Source: Aliiglaciecola sp. LCG003
Lineage (GTDB): Bacteria; Pseudomonadota; Gammaproteobacteria; Enterobacterales; Alteromonadaceae
Reading direction: 5' to 3'
NCBI RefSeq assembly: GCF_030316135.1
Contig: NZ_CP128185.1
Coordinates: 1,178,001-1,242,000 of the forward strand
Length of the DNA: 64,000 nucleotides
Under the pieces are notes generated by a model that ran no database searches, was not told the origin of the DNA, and was given only the letters and a program-made list of their open reading frames with translations. Position numbers and translations under genes: made by a program. Shown in pieces: positions 1-9,369 of this stretch (within the stretch, counting starts at the first letter, position 1; each line of letters opens with the position of its first letter).

Positions 1-331
1 CGATTGCTTTGCAAGCGGCGAAGTGTCTTTTGAAAATCAGGGCCGCAGTCGCGTGATACTTAAAAATAAAGGCATGCTGCGGGTTTACGCTGAGCAGGGC
101 ACAGGCTTGTTCTTGGGCGCTGAAATGATAGGACCGGCAGCGGAGCATATTGCCCATCTATTAGCTTGGGCCGTTCAAGCCAAAATGACCGTGCAACAAA
201 TGCTCGATATGCCATTTTATCATCCGGTGATTGAAGAAGGGCTGCGCACGGCATTGCGGGATGTATATGCTAACTTGCGCTTTGGACCTGCTATTGTTGA
301 GCATTGTATCGAATGTGGCCCAGGTGCTTAG
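1..331 (+). CDS. Dihydrolipoyl dehydrogenase-like protein, C-terminal fragment
   Basis: Only the C-terminal end of this gene is in the window; the reading frame is open from the first base (codons begin at position 2) and stops at 331. The visible ~109 residues match the dimerisation domain of class I pyridine-nucleotide disulfide oxidoreductases: the segment around [19 protein letters not shown] and the signature [16 protein letters not shown], where the His of HPVIEE would be the active-site base acting across the dimer interface. Such enzymes reoxidise dihydrolipoamide using NAD+. It could be a paralogue rather than the E3 of the pyruvate or 2-oxoglutarate dehydrogenase complexes, since no E1/E2 genes are visible and the tail is unusual (CIECGPGA). 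The GTG at 23 is internal, not a start. Confidence 0.8.
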   Translation, partial: DCFASGEVSFENQGRSRVILKNKGMLRVYAEQGTGLFLGAEMIGPAAEHIAHLLAWAVQAKMTVQQMLDMPFYHPVIEEGLRTALRDVYANLRFGPAIVEHCIECGPGA

Positions 332-357
332 GCTAATTAGTATTGCTTGAGCTTTAA

Positions 358-384
358 CTAGGCTCCAACCCAATTGGAGCCTAG
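358..384. terminator. Bidirectional terminator between convergent genes
   Basis: A perfect 11-bp stem (CTAGGCTCCAA at 358-368, TTGGAGCCTAG at 374-384) with a 5-base loop lies between the dehydrogenase stop and the convergent pilin gene, and overlaps the last codon of the pilin. Short T-rich stretches on both sides make it plausible for both directions. Confidence 0.75.
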
Positions 385-884
385 TCGTTTATGCCTATCT
401 CACCAGTATTGGAGTCGTAAGTTACATTTTTGTTGAGATCCGCTTTTAGGGAATAAATACATTTACCTTCTGCAACATATTCGGCGCTGTAGGCTTCAGC
501 GTCATCATTGCCCACACCTGAGCTAAAGCTATCAAGTACGGCTCGCCAAACGTCAAGACAGTCATCTTCACTATTGAGGGTTCGACTCACACCGCGAGTG
601 TCGGCAGGGTATCCAGCGCTATTTACGGTTAATGCGCCGCCTACATTAGGATCTGCGATAGGTAGAAAGTTTTGTACCGCAACACCTTTACCGCGCACTA
701 ACCATGCAAGATGAACCTGATTCACCCCTTCACGAAAAGCGGCCGCTGTGGCGGTAAAAGCCGCTTTTCTAGCATCACTAGTGAAATCGACAAATCGCGG
801 AGCGGCAACAACAGCTAACACTCCTAAAATGACTATGACAATGATTAATTCTATTAGGGTAAAACCACTACTACTATTTTTCAA
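381..884 (-). CDS. Type IV pilin-like protein (class III signal)
   Basis: The 167-residue product starts with a textbook prepilin leader: a short polar peptide ending in G, then FTLIELIIVIVILGVLAVVA, with the conserved Glu at +5 after the predicted PilD cleavage before Phe. The hydrophobic helix (about residues 8-30) is followed by an alpha-helical spine and a globular C-terminal part with two cysteines (DDCLDVWRAVL and EGKCIYSL) that probably form the D-region disulfide. The organisation resembles MSHA-type pilins (MshA/MshB) and type II secretion pseudopilins. No pilus assembly genes adjoin it, so it is an orphan here; whether it is a major or minor pilin cannot be told from the sequence. 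Confidence 0.8.
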   Translation of the reverse strand: MKNSSSGFTLIELIIVIVILGVLAVVAAPRFVDFTSDARKAAFTATAAAFREGVNQVHLAWLVRGKGVAVQNFLPIADPNVGGALTVNSAGYPADTRGVSRTLNSEDDCLDVWRAVLDSFSSGVGNDDAEAYSAEYVAEGKCIYSLKADLNKNVTYDSNTGEIGIND

Positions 885-1093
885 AATGACAACCTGACCA
901 TTACTACATCTTTATATTGTAGTATCACAGATTATTAAACCATTGAAAATACTTGCGATATAGAAGGATTAACTTTGATTTCATCAGTCAAGCTCAAAGG
1001 TTGGTCGGTATAACTATTATTCAACCTGATTGATAAAGTCGTAGCCAAGTTTGCCTGGTCTGTTTATAGTGAATTTTTTCAGATCAATAGTTT

Positions 1094-2131
1094 ATGCTTA
1101 TGAAACAATTCGTTGCTCTTCTTGCCTTGGGTTTAATTAGCTCATTTAGCGCCTTTGCCGATGACTTGGGATGGTTAGATCCCTTTAAACAATTTTACGC
1201 TACTGAGTTGGGCAGTGTTCAGCCGTGTCAGCATCAGCAAAAATCTATCCTTACAGTGTGTTCTGCGGCATTGAAAAATGAGGGCAATGGCCCTTATGTT
1301 TATCACCACGGCAAACCCACAGATACCACGGTAGTATTGTTTCACGGCTTGAGTGATTCACCCTTTTTCTTTCGCTCTATTGCACCTGCTATTCATAATC
1401 TGGGTTACACAGTGATAGTGGCGCTGCTGCCGGGGCATGGAAAACTAGACGCTGACGATGACATGGAAGATGGCGACTTGGCAAAACGCTGGACCGCGCA
1501 CGTCAATGAAGTGATGGCATTTGCTCAGTCTCAAAGCCCACATGTGTATATTGGTGGCTTCTCTACCGGAGGGGCATTGGCTGCGCAGTACGTTTTAGAC
1601 CATAACAATAACGTGGACGGTCTTTTACTGTTTTCCGGTGCTCTAGCACTCGATGAGTCAGTGGAGGGTATGGCCGGTATCTGGGGCATCAAACTGTTAG
1701 CCAAAGTATTGGATTGGAGCTATGCAACCCAAGGACCGAACCCGTATAAGTATCCCAGTGTCGCCAAGCATTCAGCCTTTATGCTGACCGAGTTGATTTT
1801 TGATGTGAGAGACAAGCTAGCTCAAGGAAAAGAGCTCAATGTTCCCATATTTAGTGCCCACTCACAGGCCGATAAGACAACGCCTATTCGTGGGGTCAAG
1901 GAGTTACTAGAGAACAATAAAGGTGCCAATTCAACCTTCTTTATTGAAGCCGATTATGACGTCTGTCATGCAGATTTGGTGGTCAGTGACAGTCAGTTAA
2001 TCGAGATGAACTATGATGCTTCGCAAGTTGATGCATCCGAGCCTTGCAAAGTACCTAAAGCAAATCCTCGTCATGCACAAATGATCCAAAGTATGTTGCA
2101 GTACTTGGGTAAATTAGCGCAACAGGGTTAG
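1094..2131 (+). CDS. Secreted alpha/beta hydrolase (serine hydrolase, S33-like)
   Basis: This 345-residue protein begins with a signal peptide (hydrophobic stretch about residues 5-18, likely cleavage after AFA at 22). The alpha/beta hydrolase fold is recognisable from the oxyanion-hole motif LFHGLSDSP (residues 82-90), the nucleophile elbow GFSTGG with Ser157, an aspartate in HSQADKTTP (Asp260) and a late histidine candidate in VCHADL (His292). It would act in the periplasm or outside the cell on an ester or similar bond; the substrate cannot be deduced. An alternative ATG lies two codons downstream. It is followed after 41 bases by the GST-like gene on the same strand, so the two may be cotranscribed. 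Confidence 0.8.
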   Translation: MLMKQFVALLALGLISSFSAFADDLGWLDPFKQFYATELGSVQPCQHQQKSILTVCSAALKNEGNGPYVYHHGKPTDTTVVLFHGLSDSPFFFRSIAPAIHNLGYTVIVALLPGHGKLDADDDMEDGDLAKRWTAHVNEVMAFAQSQSPHVYIGGFSTGGALAAQYVLDHNNNVDGLLLFSGALALDESVEGMAGIWGIKLLAKVLDWSYATQGPNPYKYPSVAKHSAFMLTELIFDVRDKLAQGKELNVPIFSAHSQADKTTPIRGVKELLENNKGANSTFFIEADYDVCHADLVVSDSQLIEMNYDASQVDASEPCKVPKANPRHAQMIQSMLQYLGKLAQQG

Positions 2132-2172
2132 CGGTTTTGCGAACGTCGGTGCAATTGAAGCAGTTGGATTGA

Positions 2173-3294
2173 ATGACTGATCCGAATCAACAGTTTGTGT
2201 TGTATGGTGCGCCGGTATCTTTGTATACCGGCAAAGCGCGAGCGTATTTGAGTTTCAAGCAAATTCCGTTTACCGAGCAGCTTGCTACCCTAAAGGTGTA
2301 TAAAAATATTATTGTGCCCAATACTGGAGTCAAATTTATTCCAGTAGTGAAAACCCCTCAGGGGCAATATATTCAAGATACCAGTGAGATAATTGCCGCC
2401 CTAGAAACACGATTTACCAAGCGCGCAGTGCTGCCAAATGGCCCCAAACAGAAAATAATAGCGGCTGTATTTGAGATATGGGCAGACGAGTGGCTGGTCA
2501 TTCCTGCCATGCATTATCGCTGGAATAAAGACAACTTTCCGTTTATCTATGAAGAGTTCGGTCGGGTGGTGGCTCCCTCCATGCCTAAATTTATTCGACG
2601 CTTTCTAGGTAAGAAATTAGCCGCTAAATTTCAAGCTTTCGTGCCCTTACTTGGCATAACCACAAAGAGCATTCCGGCCATTGAAGATTGGTATGAAAAT
2701 CATGTGTTAGCCGAATTAGATAAACACTTTTACGAGCATGACTATTTATTGGGGTCGCGGCCGTGTATCGGAGATTTTGGTTTGTTTGGACCCTTGTATG
2801 CTCATTTGTACCGCGACCCTGCTTCAGGCCAGTTGATGAAATCTATTGCACCTAATGTTGCTAGATGGGTTGAACGCTTGAACTCACCCATAGTTGAAGT
2901 AGGTGATTGGCTTGATAATGACGAGATCCCAGAGACCTTGCTGCCATTGCTTAAACGAATTTTTAGCGAATTTTGGCCAGTGTTATTAAGCAGTGTTGCG
3001 AGGACACAAGAATGGTTCTCAGCCCATCCAGACACGCATTCATTGCCCCGTAGTCTAGGTAAGCACTCATTTACTATCGGTGGCGTCACTGAGCAGCGCG
3101 CAGTGATGAGCTTTCACGCTTGGAAGTTTCAGCGCATCCTCGAGTTGTACCTGTCCTTGTCTGCCCCTGAAAAAGCCAGTGTCCAGCAAATGATGCACGA
3201 GCAGTTCGGATTGCGTATCGAACTGCCGGTATTTGAAAAATCCCTTAAACGAGTTAATAACCGCTTATATGTGGCTAGCGTCGCTAATACTTAG
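2173..3294 (+). CDS. Glutathione S-transferase family protein with C-terminal extension
   Basis: The N-terminal ~80 residues form a thioredoxin-like GST domain (LYGAPVSLYTGKARAYL, then the cis-Pro segment KFIPVVKTPQG and QDTSEIIAALE, which would bind the gamma-glutamyl part of glutathione). An all-helical GST C-terminal domain follows (about 90-240; LLGSRPCIGDFGLFGPLYAHL). Residues about 250-373 are an additional helical extension not found in standard GSTs of ~210 residues. No cysteine is present at the usual catalytic position of the first motif; Ser or Tyr there (VSLYTGK) could serve. Function is probably glutathione-dependent detoxification or a binding role; the true substrate is unknown. 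Confidence 0.75.
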   Translation: MTDPNQQFVLYGAPVSLYTGKARAYLSFKQIPFTEQLATLKVYKNIIVPNTGVKFIPVVKTPQGQYIQDTSEIIAALETRFTKRAVLPNGPKQKIIAAVFEIWADEWLVIPAMHYRWNKDNFPFIYEEFGRVVAPSMPKFIRRFLGKKLAAKFQAFVPLLGITTKSIPAIEDWYENHVLAELDKHFYEHDYLLGSRPCIGDFGLFGPLYAHLYRDPASGQLMKSIAPNVARWVERLNSPIVEVGDWLDNDEIPETLLPLLKRIFSEFWPVLLSSVARTQEWFSAHPDTHSLPRSLGKHSFTIGGVTEQRAVMSFHAWKFQRILELYLSLSAPEKASVQQMMHEQFGLRIELPVFEKSLKRVNNRLYVASVANT

Positions 3295-3314
3295 ACGTAG
3301 CGACCAATCTGAGA

Positions 3315-3989
3315 CTAAGCACCAAGCTGTTCTTTTAGCTGATTAAATTGCGCCTTGAGTTCAGCTAATTCGTTTTCTAAAGTCTCCACTCTGGCTTGCA
3401 GCGGATGGCTAGCACCTGAGTCAGGCGAACTCATCTGAGAAGCCGATGATTGAATAGATTCGGCCGTATTGATTTGAGGCTCTCCGGAAAATAAGTGCAT
3501 GTAGCGCGCATCTCGTTTACCCGGCTCGCGGGGTAACTTAGCTACTAAGCACTCACCATTTAGGCTCTGCATATAGTCTAAAACCTGTTCGACCTCAGTT
3601 ACATTAGCAAACTCTGCTAAGCGATTGGTGCGGGTCCGCAGCTCACCTGGTGTTTGCGCACCCCGCAGCAACATCACGCAGGTTATGGCGAGCTGCTGAC
3701 GGGAGAGCTTTAAGTCGCCAAATTCGGTATTGCAGAAGCGGTGCTTGTACTTCACCACTCGGCTGCCAAAGCCGGTTTGCTCATTAACCAGCTTCATTTC
3801 TTTTAGCTCGTCTAGAACATCTTGCACTTCTGACTCAGACAAACTCAGCACCGGCTCTCGGTTGCTCTTTTGGTTACAGCCAAGGGTAAGACCGTTGAGC
3901 GACAAAGGATATTGATCAGGTGTGGTGATCTCTTTTTCCAGCAGTACACCTATTACTCGGCATTGCAGGGGGGTTAATTGCACTAACAT
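3315..3989 (-). CDS. yceH: YceH family (DUF480/UPF0502) protein
   Basis: The 224-residue product has the family's opening [16 protein letters not shown] followed by [26 protein letters not shown], two tandem winged-helix-like domains (about residues 4-85 and 90-170) and [16 protein letters not shown] near the end of the second. Residues about 190-224 form a heptad-rich coiled coil. The fold suggests nucleic-acid or protein binding but no biochemical function is established for the family. A clear AAGGAG ribosome binding site precedes the ATG. It lies 36 bases downstream of the pullulanase gene on the same strand and may be the last gene of that operon. Confidence 0.88.
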   Translation of the reverse strand: MLVQLTPLQCRVIGVLLEKEITTPDQYPLSLNGLTLGCNQKSNREPVLSLSESEVQDVLDELKEMKLVNEQTGFGSRVVKYKHRFCNTEFGDLKLSRQQLAITCVMLLRGAQTPGELRTRTNRLAEFANVTEVEQVLDYMQSLNGECLVAKLPREPGKRDARYMHLFSGEPQINTAESIQSSASQMSSPDSGASHPLQARVETLENELAELKAQFNQLKEQLGA

Positions 3990-4025
3990 AAAGACTCCTT
4001 TGCGAAACTATTATTTCACGACGAA

Positions 4026-6836
4026 TTATTGAACAAACACCGCCACGGTTAATGGCGATACAGTGATATTATTTGGGCTGGTTCGAGAACGCTTAACCAC
4101 ATCATCGGCACCTGAGCTTTGACGAGGGTGCAATCGGTATTGTTCGGCTCCGGCAAACTCAAAAGAACGTGCTTGTGCACTGTTGTTGAATACCACCAGT
4201 AATTTGCTATAAGTTTTATCAAGGCTCTGTGCGCCTGTGTCATCCATACTCATGACAATGAGACCGGGTTGTTGGTCAGGGCCGGTATTATGAAATTTTA
4301 TTCGTTGGATGATTTGCTCATCACTGGTAAGGCTAAACAAAGGGCTTGAGGTGCGAATAAATAATAGATCCATAAACATCTCAGCCGCTTGCTGAATATG
4401 CTCAGGCTTGACCTGATCACGTCCGCCATTTTGTTCAAGCAGGCGGGTGATTAACGGCCAGTTTTGCTGATCTTTATCCGCTGGGGGCAGGCCAACATTA
4501 TAGTTGTTAGTTTGCTTAGAGAAATCCACTTGGTTAAACCAGTCGCCATAGTCATAGCTGTCGCGCAAAAAAGATTTTGAGCGCAGCAATTCACTGCCCA
4601 TATGGATAAACGGAATGCCTTGGGCCATCAAGGGGTAAGCCAGCGACAGTATCTGCATGCGCACCCGCTCATCGGTGGAAACCTCATTGGCAATGCGATA
4701 TTGGTTGTTGTCCCACAAGGTTTGGTTGTCGTGTTTCGATACGTAATTGATGCTATCGGCTGGATCCAAGGCATAGCCCGTCGGTGCGCCGCCGTAATCT
4801 ATATCGCGGCCAAAAACCTGCGCGCCAGCCGCATTTTCAAGGGGATAATCGGCCAAATTAGCCACTAAACCGATGCGTGCTTGATCCATCGAAAGTAAAT
4901 ACTCAGCCTTTATCTGTTGTGGGGTCAAACTGCTTTGAAGCTCGTTTGGTTGGGTATACAAACCATTTCCCAAGCCTTGACCACGGCGAATGTCATCTGC
5001 TGAAACAAAAGACGAACCGCCTCGAATGGCGTCCCGTAACCTGTCGGTAAAGGTCCCGATTTCGGTTCCGGCCAACTCTAACTGCGAAGCTTGAATGAAT
5101 TGGGCATTGTTGGCCACTTCACCAAAATTCCAGCCTTCACCGTAAAAATAGGTATCTGGATCCACTGCCTGCACGGCAGCCCTTGCGGAATGCATCACCG
5201 ATTTGGGTTGATGACCCATTAAATCAAAACGAAAGCCGTCGATCTTGTAGTCTTTGGCCCACACAACCAAAGAATCAGTCATCAGCTTGGCCATCATGTT
5301 ATGTTCGGTGGCGGTGTTATTGCAGCAGGTGGATTGTTCTATGTTGCCACTGATGGGGTGAAGCCTGTGGTAGTAGTTGGGGACGATTTTGTCTAATACT
5401 GACTTGTCCGCGATACCCGCCGCATAAGTATGGTTATAGACCACATCCATAATGACTCTAAAGCCAAGTTGGTGCAGGCGCTGGACCATGGCTCTAAATT
5501 CGACGATACGGGAAACACCTTCAGGGTTTAACGCATAACTGCCTTCAGGCACAGTGTAATGATAGGGATCATAACCCCAGTTAAATCCATCCAAGGCGCG
5601 AATTTGTTCTACAACAGCTTGGGCGTCTGGCGATTGGGTGGCGAAGGATTGCAACAACTGTTGCAGCGTTATTGCCGGATCGTAATTTTGCTGACAGAAA
5701 GTTAAATCTACTTTAGCGCAGATAGCTTGCAGCGAGTCTTGTAGGCCAATGACCCTGTCAGTTCGCTCATCAACTGTGGAAATATCATAGCTTGGCAGTA
5801 AATGAATCGTATTCAGTCCAGCCGCCTTGAGCGCTTTAAGATGAGTAATTGAGGCACTGTGGGTTTGACTAAAAGCCGCATATTTTCCGGCCACGGCAGG
5901 ATCTGTTAAGGTCTGATCAGCGGCACTGAAATCGCGGATATGGGTTTCATAAATCACTAATTTTTCTGCCGCAGAAACTTGTGGCACTTTATGCTGCTGC
6001 CAATCAGCAGGCTGGGTATCTACATGATTCAGATCCACCACCTGAGAGTAAACACTGTTAGTGGATAATCCTAGGGAGTAGGGGTCGGTTACCAACAGTG
6101 TTTCTATTTTTTGGGTTGCCGGATGATATACCTCAATCTCATATTGGTAGTAGGTGCCATGGGAAGCACGCCCAGTGCTGACTCGCCACACTCCGCTGTG
6201 AGTGTCTTCAACTAACGGGATAATACCGTGTTCTAGGGGAAGTTTATTTTGGCTAAACAGTCTTAGGGTAACTTTTCTAGCAGTAGGTGCCCAAAGGGTA
6301 AACTGAGTCTGCTCACCACTCACCACTGCGCCATAGTCAGTGACTTCATCTGCATCATCCCCTGATGAAGTATAAAGCCAGTCGATGAGTTTCGCGCTTT
6401 GCACCCAAGACAATTGGGTCTGTTTGGTGTCAGCAATTTGTCCTAGTAGGGCCACTTGTTGTTTCAAAATAGCTTTTACAGACTCGCGTTCATTTGCTTG
6501 GGTGAATTGATAAGCATAAAACCCTTTCAAGTGGGGATATTGCGTCGCTACCCAGCTAGGTAAAGGAGAGGGCTGTAACAGGAGGTGTTGGTCAATTTGT
6601 CCACTATCGTCTATCCGCCCCTGTGCTTGTACCAGTAGCTTGGGATTATCTAATTTGTGCGGCGACACCAGCAATGATGGCGTTAGCCAGTGAGCTGCCA
6701 TATCTTGTTGTGACAAGGAAATGGGTATGGCTAAATTTATACTGCCAGTGCGGTGTTCAACTTGTGTATTTTTACAACCTGAAAGACTTAATAAAGTTGC
6801 GGCGAAGAGTAACGGTATTTTTATCATTGATGTCAT
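4026..6836 (-). CDS. pulA: Pullulanase-type alpha-1,6-glucosidase, lipoprotein
   Basis: The 936-residue protein has a lipoprotein signal peptide with lipobox LSGC (Cys21), so it should be anchored in the outer membrane or periplasmic face. After an N-terminal region there is a CBM48-like domain (about 165-265; TQFTLWAPTARKVTLRL), then a GH13 catalytic barrel. The pullulanase signature FNWGYDPYHYTVPEGSY, the nucleophile Asp in GFRFDLMGH (about 537), the acid/base Glu in YFYGEGWNFG (about 566) and the transition-state His-Asp pair in YVSKHDNQTLWDN (about 700) are all present, so it should be active. It hydrolyses alpha-1,6 branch points of pullulan, starch or glycogen-derived dextrins. The ATG overlaps the stop of the upstream GGCT-like gene by four bases (ATGA), suggesting translational coupling. 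Confidence 0.92.
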   Translation of the reverse strand: MTSMIKIPLLFAATLLSLSGCKNTQVEHRTGSINLAIPISLSQQDMAAHWLTPSLLVSPHKLDNPKLLVQAQGRIDDSGQIDQHLLLQPSPLPSWVATQYPHLKGFYAYQFTQANERESVKAILKQQVALLGQIADTKQTQLSWVQSAKLIDWLYTSSGDDADEVTDYGAVVSGEQTQFTLWAPTARKVTLRLFSQNKLPLEHGIIPLVEDTHSGVWRVSTGRASHGTYYQYEIEVYHPATQKIETLLVTDPYSLGLSTNSVYSQVVDLNHVDTQPADWQQHKVPQVSAAEKLVIYETHIRDFSAADQTLTDPAVAGKYAAFSQTHSASITHLKALKAAGLNTIHLLPSYDISTVDERTDRVIGLQDSLQAICAKVDLTFCQQNYDPAITLQQLLQSFATQSPDAQAVVEQIRALDGFNWGYDPYHYTVPEGSYALNPEGVSRIVEFRAMVQRLHQLGFRVIMDVVYNHTYAAGIADKSVLDKIVPNYYHRLHPISGNIEQSTCCNNTATEHNMMAKLMTDSLVVWAKDYKIDGFRFDLMGHQPKSVMHSARAAVQAVDPDTYFYGEGWNFGEVANNAQFIQASQLELAGTEIGTFTDRLRDAIRGGSSFVSADDIRRGQGLGNGLYTQPNELQSSLTPQQIKAEYLLSMDQARIGLVANLADYPLENAAGAQVFGRDIDYGGAPTGYALDPADSINYVSKHDNQTLWDNNQYRIANEVSTDERVRMQILSLAYPLMAQGIPFIHMGSELLRSKSFLRDSYDYGDWFNQVDFSKQTNNYNVGLPPADKDQQNWPLITRLLEQNGGRDQVKPEHIQQAAEMFMDLLFIRTSSPLFSLTSDEQIIQRIKFHNTGPDQQPGLIVMSMDDTGAQSLDKTYSKLLVVFNNSAQARSFEFAGAEQYRLHPRQSSGADDVVKRSRTSPNNITVSPLTVAVFVQ

Positions 6837-7204
6837 TCAAAGGCCTTTAGAGCTGGAAGTTCAGTATGCTCGACTGCGACATAACACCAGGCTTTTTGCC
6901 CGTGTCGCAATGTAACTTCAATACGGCGGTAATCATCAACTTCATAAGCGTCTGCTTGGACAAGCTCGTTGTCAGTCAAATCTACCACTACGCCTTTTAC
7001 TTGGTCTCGTTCATTGTTGGTGGCAACCAAAATAGGATGAAATTGTTGACCACTTGCGGCTAAAACTGCCGGATCGGTTATCTCTACTTGCTCAAGTCGA
7101 TAGCCGCAGATTTCAGCAGCCTGGGTGTCTAGCAAGCGTCCAAAGGTATTGATTTGGACTTGAGGATATTGCAAGGTGCCGTAAGAAAATAATTTATGCG
7201 CCAT
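6833..7204 (-). CDS. Gamma-glutamylcyclotransferase-like (AIG2/GGCT) protein
   Basis: From the preferred ATG at 7204 the product is 123 residues. It opens with the family signature LFSYGTLQYPQVQ, contains GYRLEQVEITDPAVLAA and KGVVVDLTDNELVQADAYE, in which the Glu of DAYE corresponds to the family's catalytic acid, and ends with the YRRIEVTL strand. Members open gamma-glutamyl peptides to 5-oxoproline or have unassigned cyclotransferase activity. The upstream in-frame start at 7270 would add 22 basic residues not expected in this family; the internal ATG has GGAA upstream. The stop overlaps the pulA start, an arrangement without an obvious metabolic logic. Confidence 0.82.
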   Translation of the reverse strand: MAHKLFSYGTLQYPQVQINTFGRLLDTQAAEICGYRLEQVEITDPAVLAASGQQFHPILVATNNERDQVKGVVVDLTDNELVQADAYEVDDYRRIEVTLRHGQKAWCYVAVEHTELPALKAFE

Positions 7205-7602
7205 GTTGCTATTCCGTGCGGGTCGATTCATCGGCTTAAAAGAGCCGCTAGTAAACCTTTTTCCATACACAATCGCAACACCTTAGTAGGTATTTGCGAC
7301 GTCAAATATACAGATTATTGTGACAGACTAATGACATTTTTATGGTTATTTGAAATTACTGATTTAGATCCAATTAGATGAAAAATATAAGAAAATTTAT
7401 ATACTAAGGGAAATTATCTGCTAATCTATTAATTAGCTTGTACCACAGACGATATTTACATTGTACTTAAGAATTTCTATGCATCTGTTTTACCAGTTCG
7501 TTTTGGATATTTTCTATTAGTAACATGCATCGTACATTTCGTTCTACACAGCTACACTGGCGTGCATGCGCTATTTAATTCAAAGAAAATTAGGATTTTA
7601 TT
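7205..7602. other. AT-rich intergenic region with cold-shock gene leader
   Basis: This roughly 400-base stretch separates the pullulanase operon from the divergent cold-shock gene. It is AT-rich and must hold both promoters and probably a long 5' leader of the cold-shock mRNA, as is common for cspA-like genes, but no convincing -35/-10 pair or cold-box could be assigned by eye. No coding sequence was seen. Confidence 0.4.
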
Positions 7603-7809
7603 ATGTCTAAAACTACTGGAACTGTTAAATGGTTCAACGCAGACAAAGGCTTTGGCTTTATTACACCTGACGACGGCGGCGCTGACGTGTTTGTTCACTT
7701 CCGTGCAATTACTATCGAAGGTTACAAAACGTTGAACGAAGGCCAGAAAGTGTCTTTCGAGATTGAGCAAGGTCAAAAAGGCCCGCAAGCAGCTAACGTT
7801 ACTATCTAG
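7603..7809 (+). CDS. Cold-shock protein, CspA family
   Basis: The 68-residue product is a single OB-fold cold-shock domain of usual length. RNP1 (KGFGFITP) and RNP2 (VFVHFRAI) motifs are intact, with the aromatic residues that stack on single-stranded nucleic acid. It should bind RNA or ssDNA as an RNA chaperone in the cytoplasm. The gene is monocistronic: a long AT-rich leader precedes it and a strong Rho-independent terminator starts 26 bases after its stop. Which Csp paralogue it corresponds to, and whether it is cold-inducible, cannot be read from the protein. Confidence 0.95.
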   Translation: MSKTTGTVKWFNADKGFGFITPDDGGADVFVHFRAITIEGYKTLNEGQKVSFEIEQGQKGPQAANVTI

Positions 7810-7835
7810 TTAGCACTGCAAAGAATTTAAAACAA

Positions 7836-7869
7836 AACGCCGGTAATTTGAATTGCCGGCGTTTTTTTT
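7836..7869 (+). terminator. Rho-independent terminator of the cold-shock gene
   Basis: A GC-rich hairpin (AACGCCGG at 7836-7843 pairing with CCGGCGTT, extended by AT pairs) is followed by a run of eight T residues. Confidence 0.92.
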
Positions 7870-7905
7870 ATGTTCTGTTTAAGTCATCTAGCTTGCGGCT
7901 TGAGG

Positions 7906-8922
7906 CTATTTGTAGCCATTAGGATTATTTGATTGCCAATTCCATGAGTCGCGGCACATTTGCTCTAATCCTTTTTCAGCGCTCCAGCCCAGTTCAGATT
8001 TGGCCAGTTGCGGATCTGCATAACAAGCGGCAATATCGCCACTTCTGCGCGGCACAATTTTATACGGAACAGCTTGACCACTTTGTTGCTCGAACGCTTT
8101 GACCATATCCAGCACGCTATATCCTTGCCCAGTACCAAGATTATAAATGGCTAAACCAAGACTCTGTTTTAATTTATCCAAGGCTTTTAGATGACCATTG
8201 GCAAGGTCTTCCACATGAATGTAGTCTCGCACGCCGGTGCCATCTGCGGTGTCATAGTCGTCACCAAACACTGATAAAACGTCACGTTTACCCGTTGCTA
8301 CCTGAGTAATAAAGGGCATTAGGTTATTCGGTATGCCATTTGGATCCTCACCGATTCGGCCAGAAGGGTGTGCGCCTACCGGGTTGAAGTAACGTAATAT
8401 CACTATGTTCCAGCTATTGTCAGACTGATAAAGATCGCGTAGCAGCAACTCAACCATTAATTTGGATTGTCCGTAGGGATTGGTTGGAGAGCCTGTCGGC
8501 ATACCCTCATGTAAGGGCAGCGAAGTTGGATCACCATATACAGTGGCAGAAGAGCTAAAAACAATATTTTTTACATTGTTACGCTGCATGGCTTCGCACA
8601 GGGTTAGGGTGCCATAAACATTATTGCGGTAATATGCCAGTGGTTTGGCAACGGATTCTCCTACGGCTTTTAGCCCCGCGAAATGGATAACTGATTCGAT
8701 AGTATGCTCGGAGAATATTTTGTCTAGCAATGTGGCATCTTGAATATCACCTTGGATAAAGGTGACGGTTTTATTGCTGAGCTGTTCAACCCGCTTAAGG
8801 GATTCTGCAGATGAATTGCACAGGTTATCCAATACTATGACCTGTTTGCCCGCTTCCAATAACTGTAATACGGTATGGCTGCCAATGTAACCTGCTCCGC
8901 CTGTGACTAAAATCGTCGACAT
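7906..8922 (-). CDS. galE: UDP-glucose 4-epimerase
   Basis: The product (338 residues from ATG 8922) is an extended short-chain dehydrogenase: NAD-binding GGAGYIGSH near the N-terminus, the catalytic Ser-rich segment [11 protein letters not shown] and the YxxxK pair in [11 protein letters not shown], and the sugar-binding [12 protein letters not shown]. It interconverts UDP-glucose and UDP-galactose, feeding both galactose catabolism and the polysaccharide locus that follows. The start at 8922 is preferred over the TTG at 8928 because an AAGGAGAGG ribosome binding site is well spaced for it. It lies two bases after the stop of the small membrane protein gene, so the two are almost certainly cotranscribed. 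Confidence 0.94.
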   Translation of the reverse strand: MSTILVTGGAGYIGSHTVLQLLEAGKQVIVLDNLCNSSAESLKRVEQLSNKTVTFIQGDIQDATLLDKIFSEHTIESVIHFAGLKAVGESVAKPLAYYRNNVYGTLTLCEAMQRNNVKNIVFSSSATVYGDPTSLPLHEGMPTGSPTNPYGQSKLMVELLLRDLYQSDNSWNIVILRYFNPVGAHPSGRIGEDPNGIPNNLMPFITQVATGKRDVLSVFGDDYDTADGTGVRDYIHVEDLANGHLKALDKLKQSLGLAIYNLGTGQGYSVLDMVKAFEQQSGQAVPYKIVPRRSGDIAACYADPQLAKSELGWSAEKGLEQMCRDSWNWQSNNPNGYK

Positions 8923-8924
8923 CT

Positions 8925-9230
8925 TCAATCCTCTCCTTGTTGTGGTGTTTGCTCAGATAAATATTTCGCGCTTAGGCTGTACTGAAATGGTTTTAGAAAA
9001 AATGGATAGGCGAGTATGAATAACCCGGCCCAAATTAGGCTATACCAGTTTTCAGCTGAGCGTAAAATAAAGACGAAAACCGGTACGATAACTAACAACT
9101 TACAAATGTTGAGTAACATTTTTTCTGGTGCGGTTAATTTATTTTCAGCTACCCGCAGCTTTTCCATACGTTGCGGCATAGTTAAGCCCTGTAATTGGGG
9201 GATCTGTCGGGTGGAAAAATAAAACTTCAC
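8925..9230 (-). CDS. Small membrane protein of unknown function
   Basis: The 101-residue product is not recognised with certainty. It has a basic, soluble N-terminal third ([26 protein letters not shown]) and two hydrophobic segments (about 42-60 and 64-80) that should span the inner membrane. It directly precedes galE with essentially no gap. No catalytic motif is visible. It may belong to a lineage-restricted family of Alteromonadales, but that is a guess. Confidence 0.65.
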   Translation of the reverse strand: MKFYFSTRQIPQLQGLTMPQRMEKLRVAENKLTAPEKMLLNICKLLVIVPVFVFILRSAENWYSLIWAGLFILAYPFFLKPFQYSLSAKYLSEQTPQQGED

Positions 9231-9290
9231 ATCAATACCTTAGAATTAAATTATTAAACTGCGCTTATTATACAAACAAACGAAAATAAA

Positions 9291-9326
9291 AACGCCCCAA
9301 ATCAAATGCTTTTGACTTGGGGCGTT
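9291..9326 (-). terminator. Rho-independent terminator of the peptide transporter gene
   Basis: AACGCCCCAA at 9291-9300 pairs with TTGGGGCGTT at 9317-9326. On the minus strand the stem is followed by TTTTTATTTTCG, so it is oriented to end transcripts of the POT transporter. Confidence 0.85.
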
Positions 9327-9369
9327 ATTTTAAATCGTTTACTCGAAAGTAAAACTGTTGTCCGAACTA

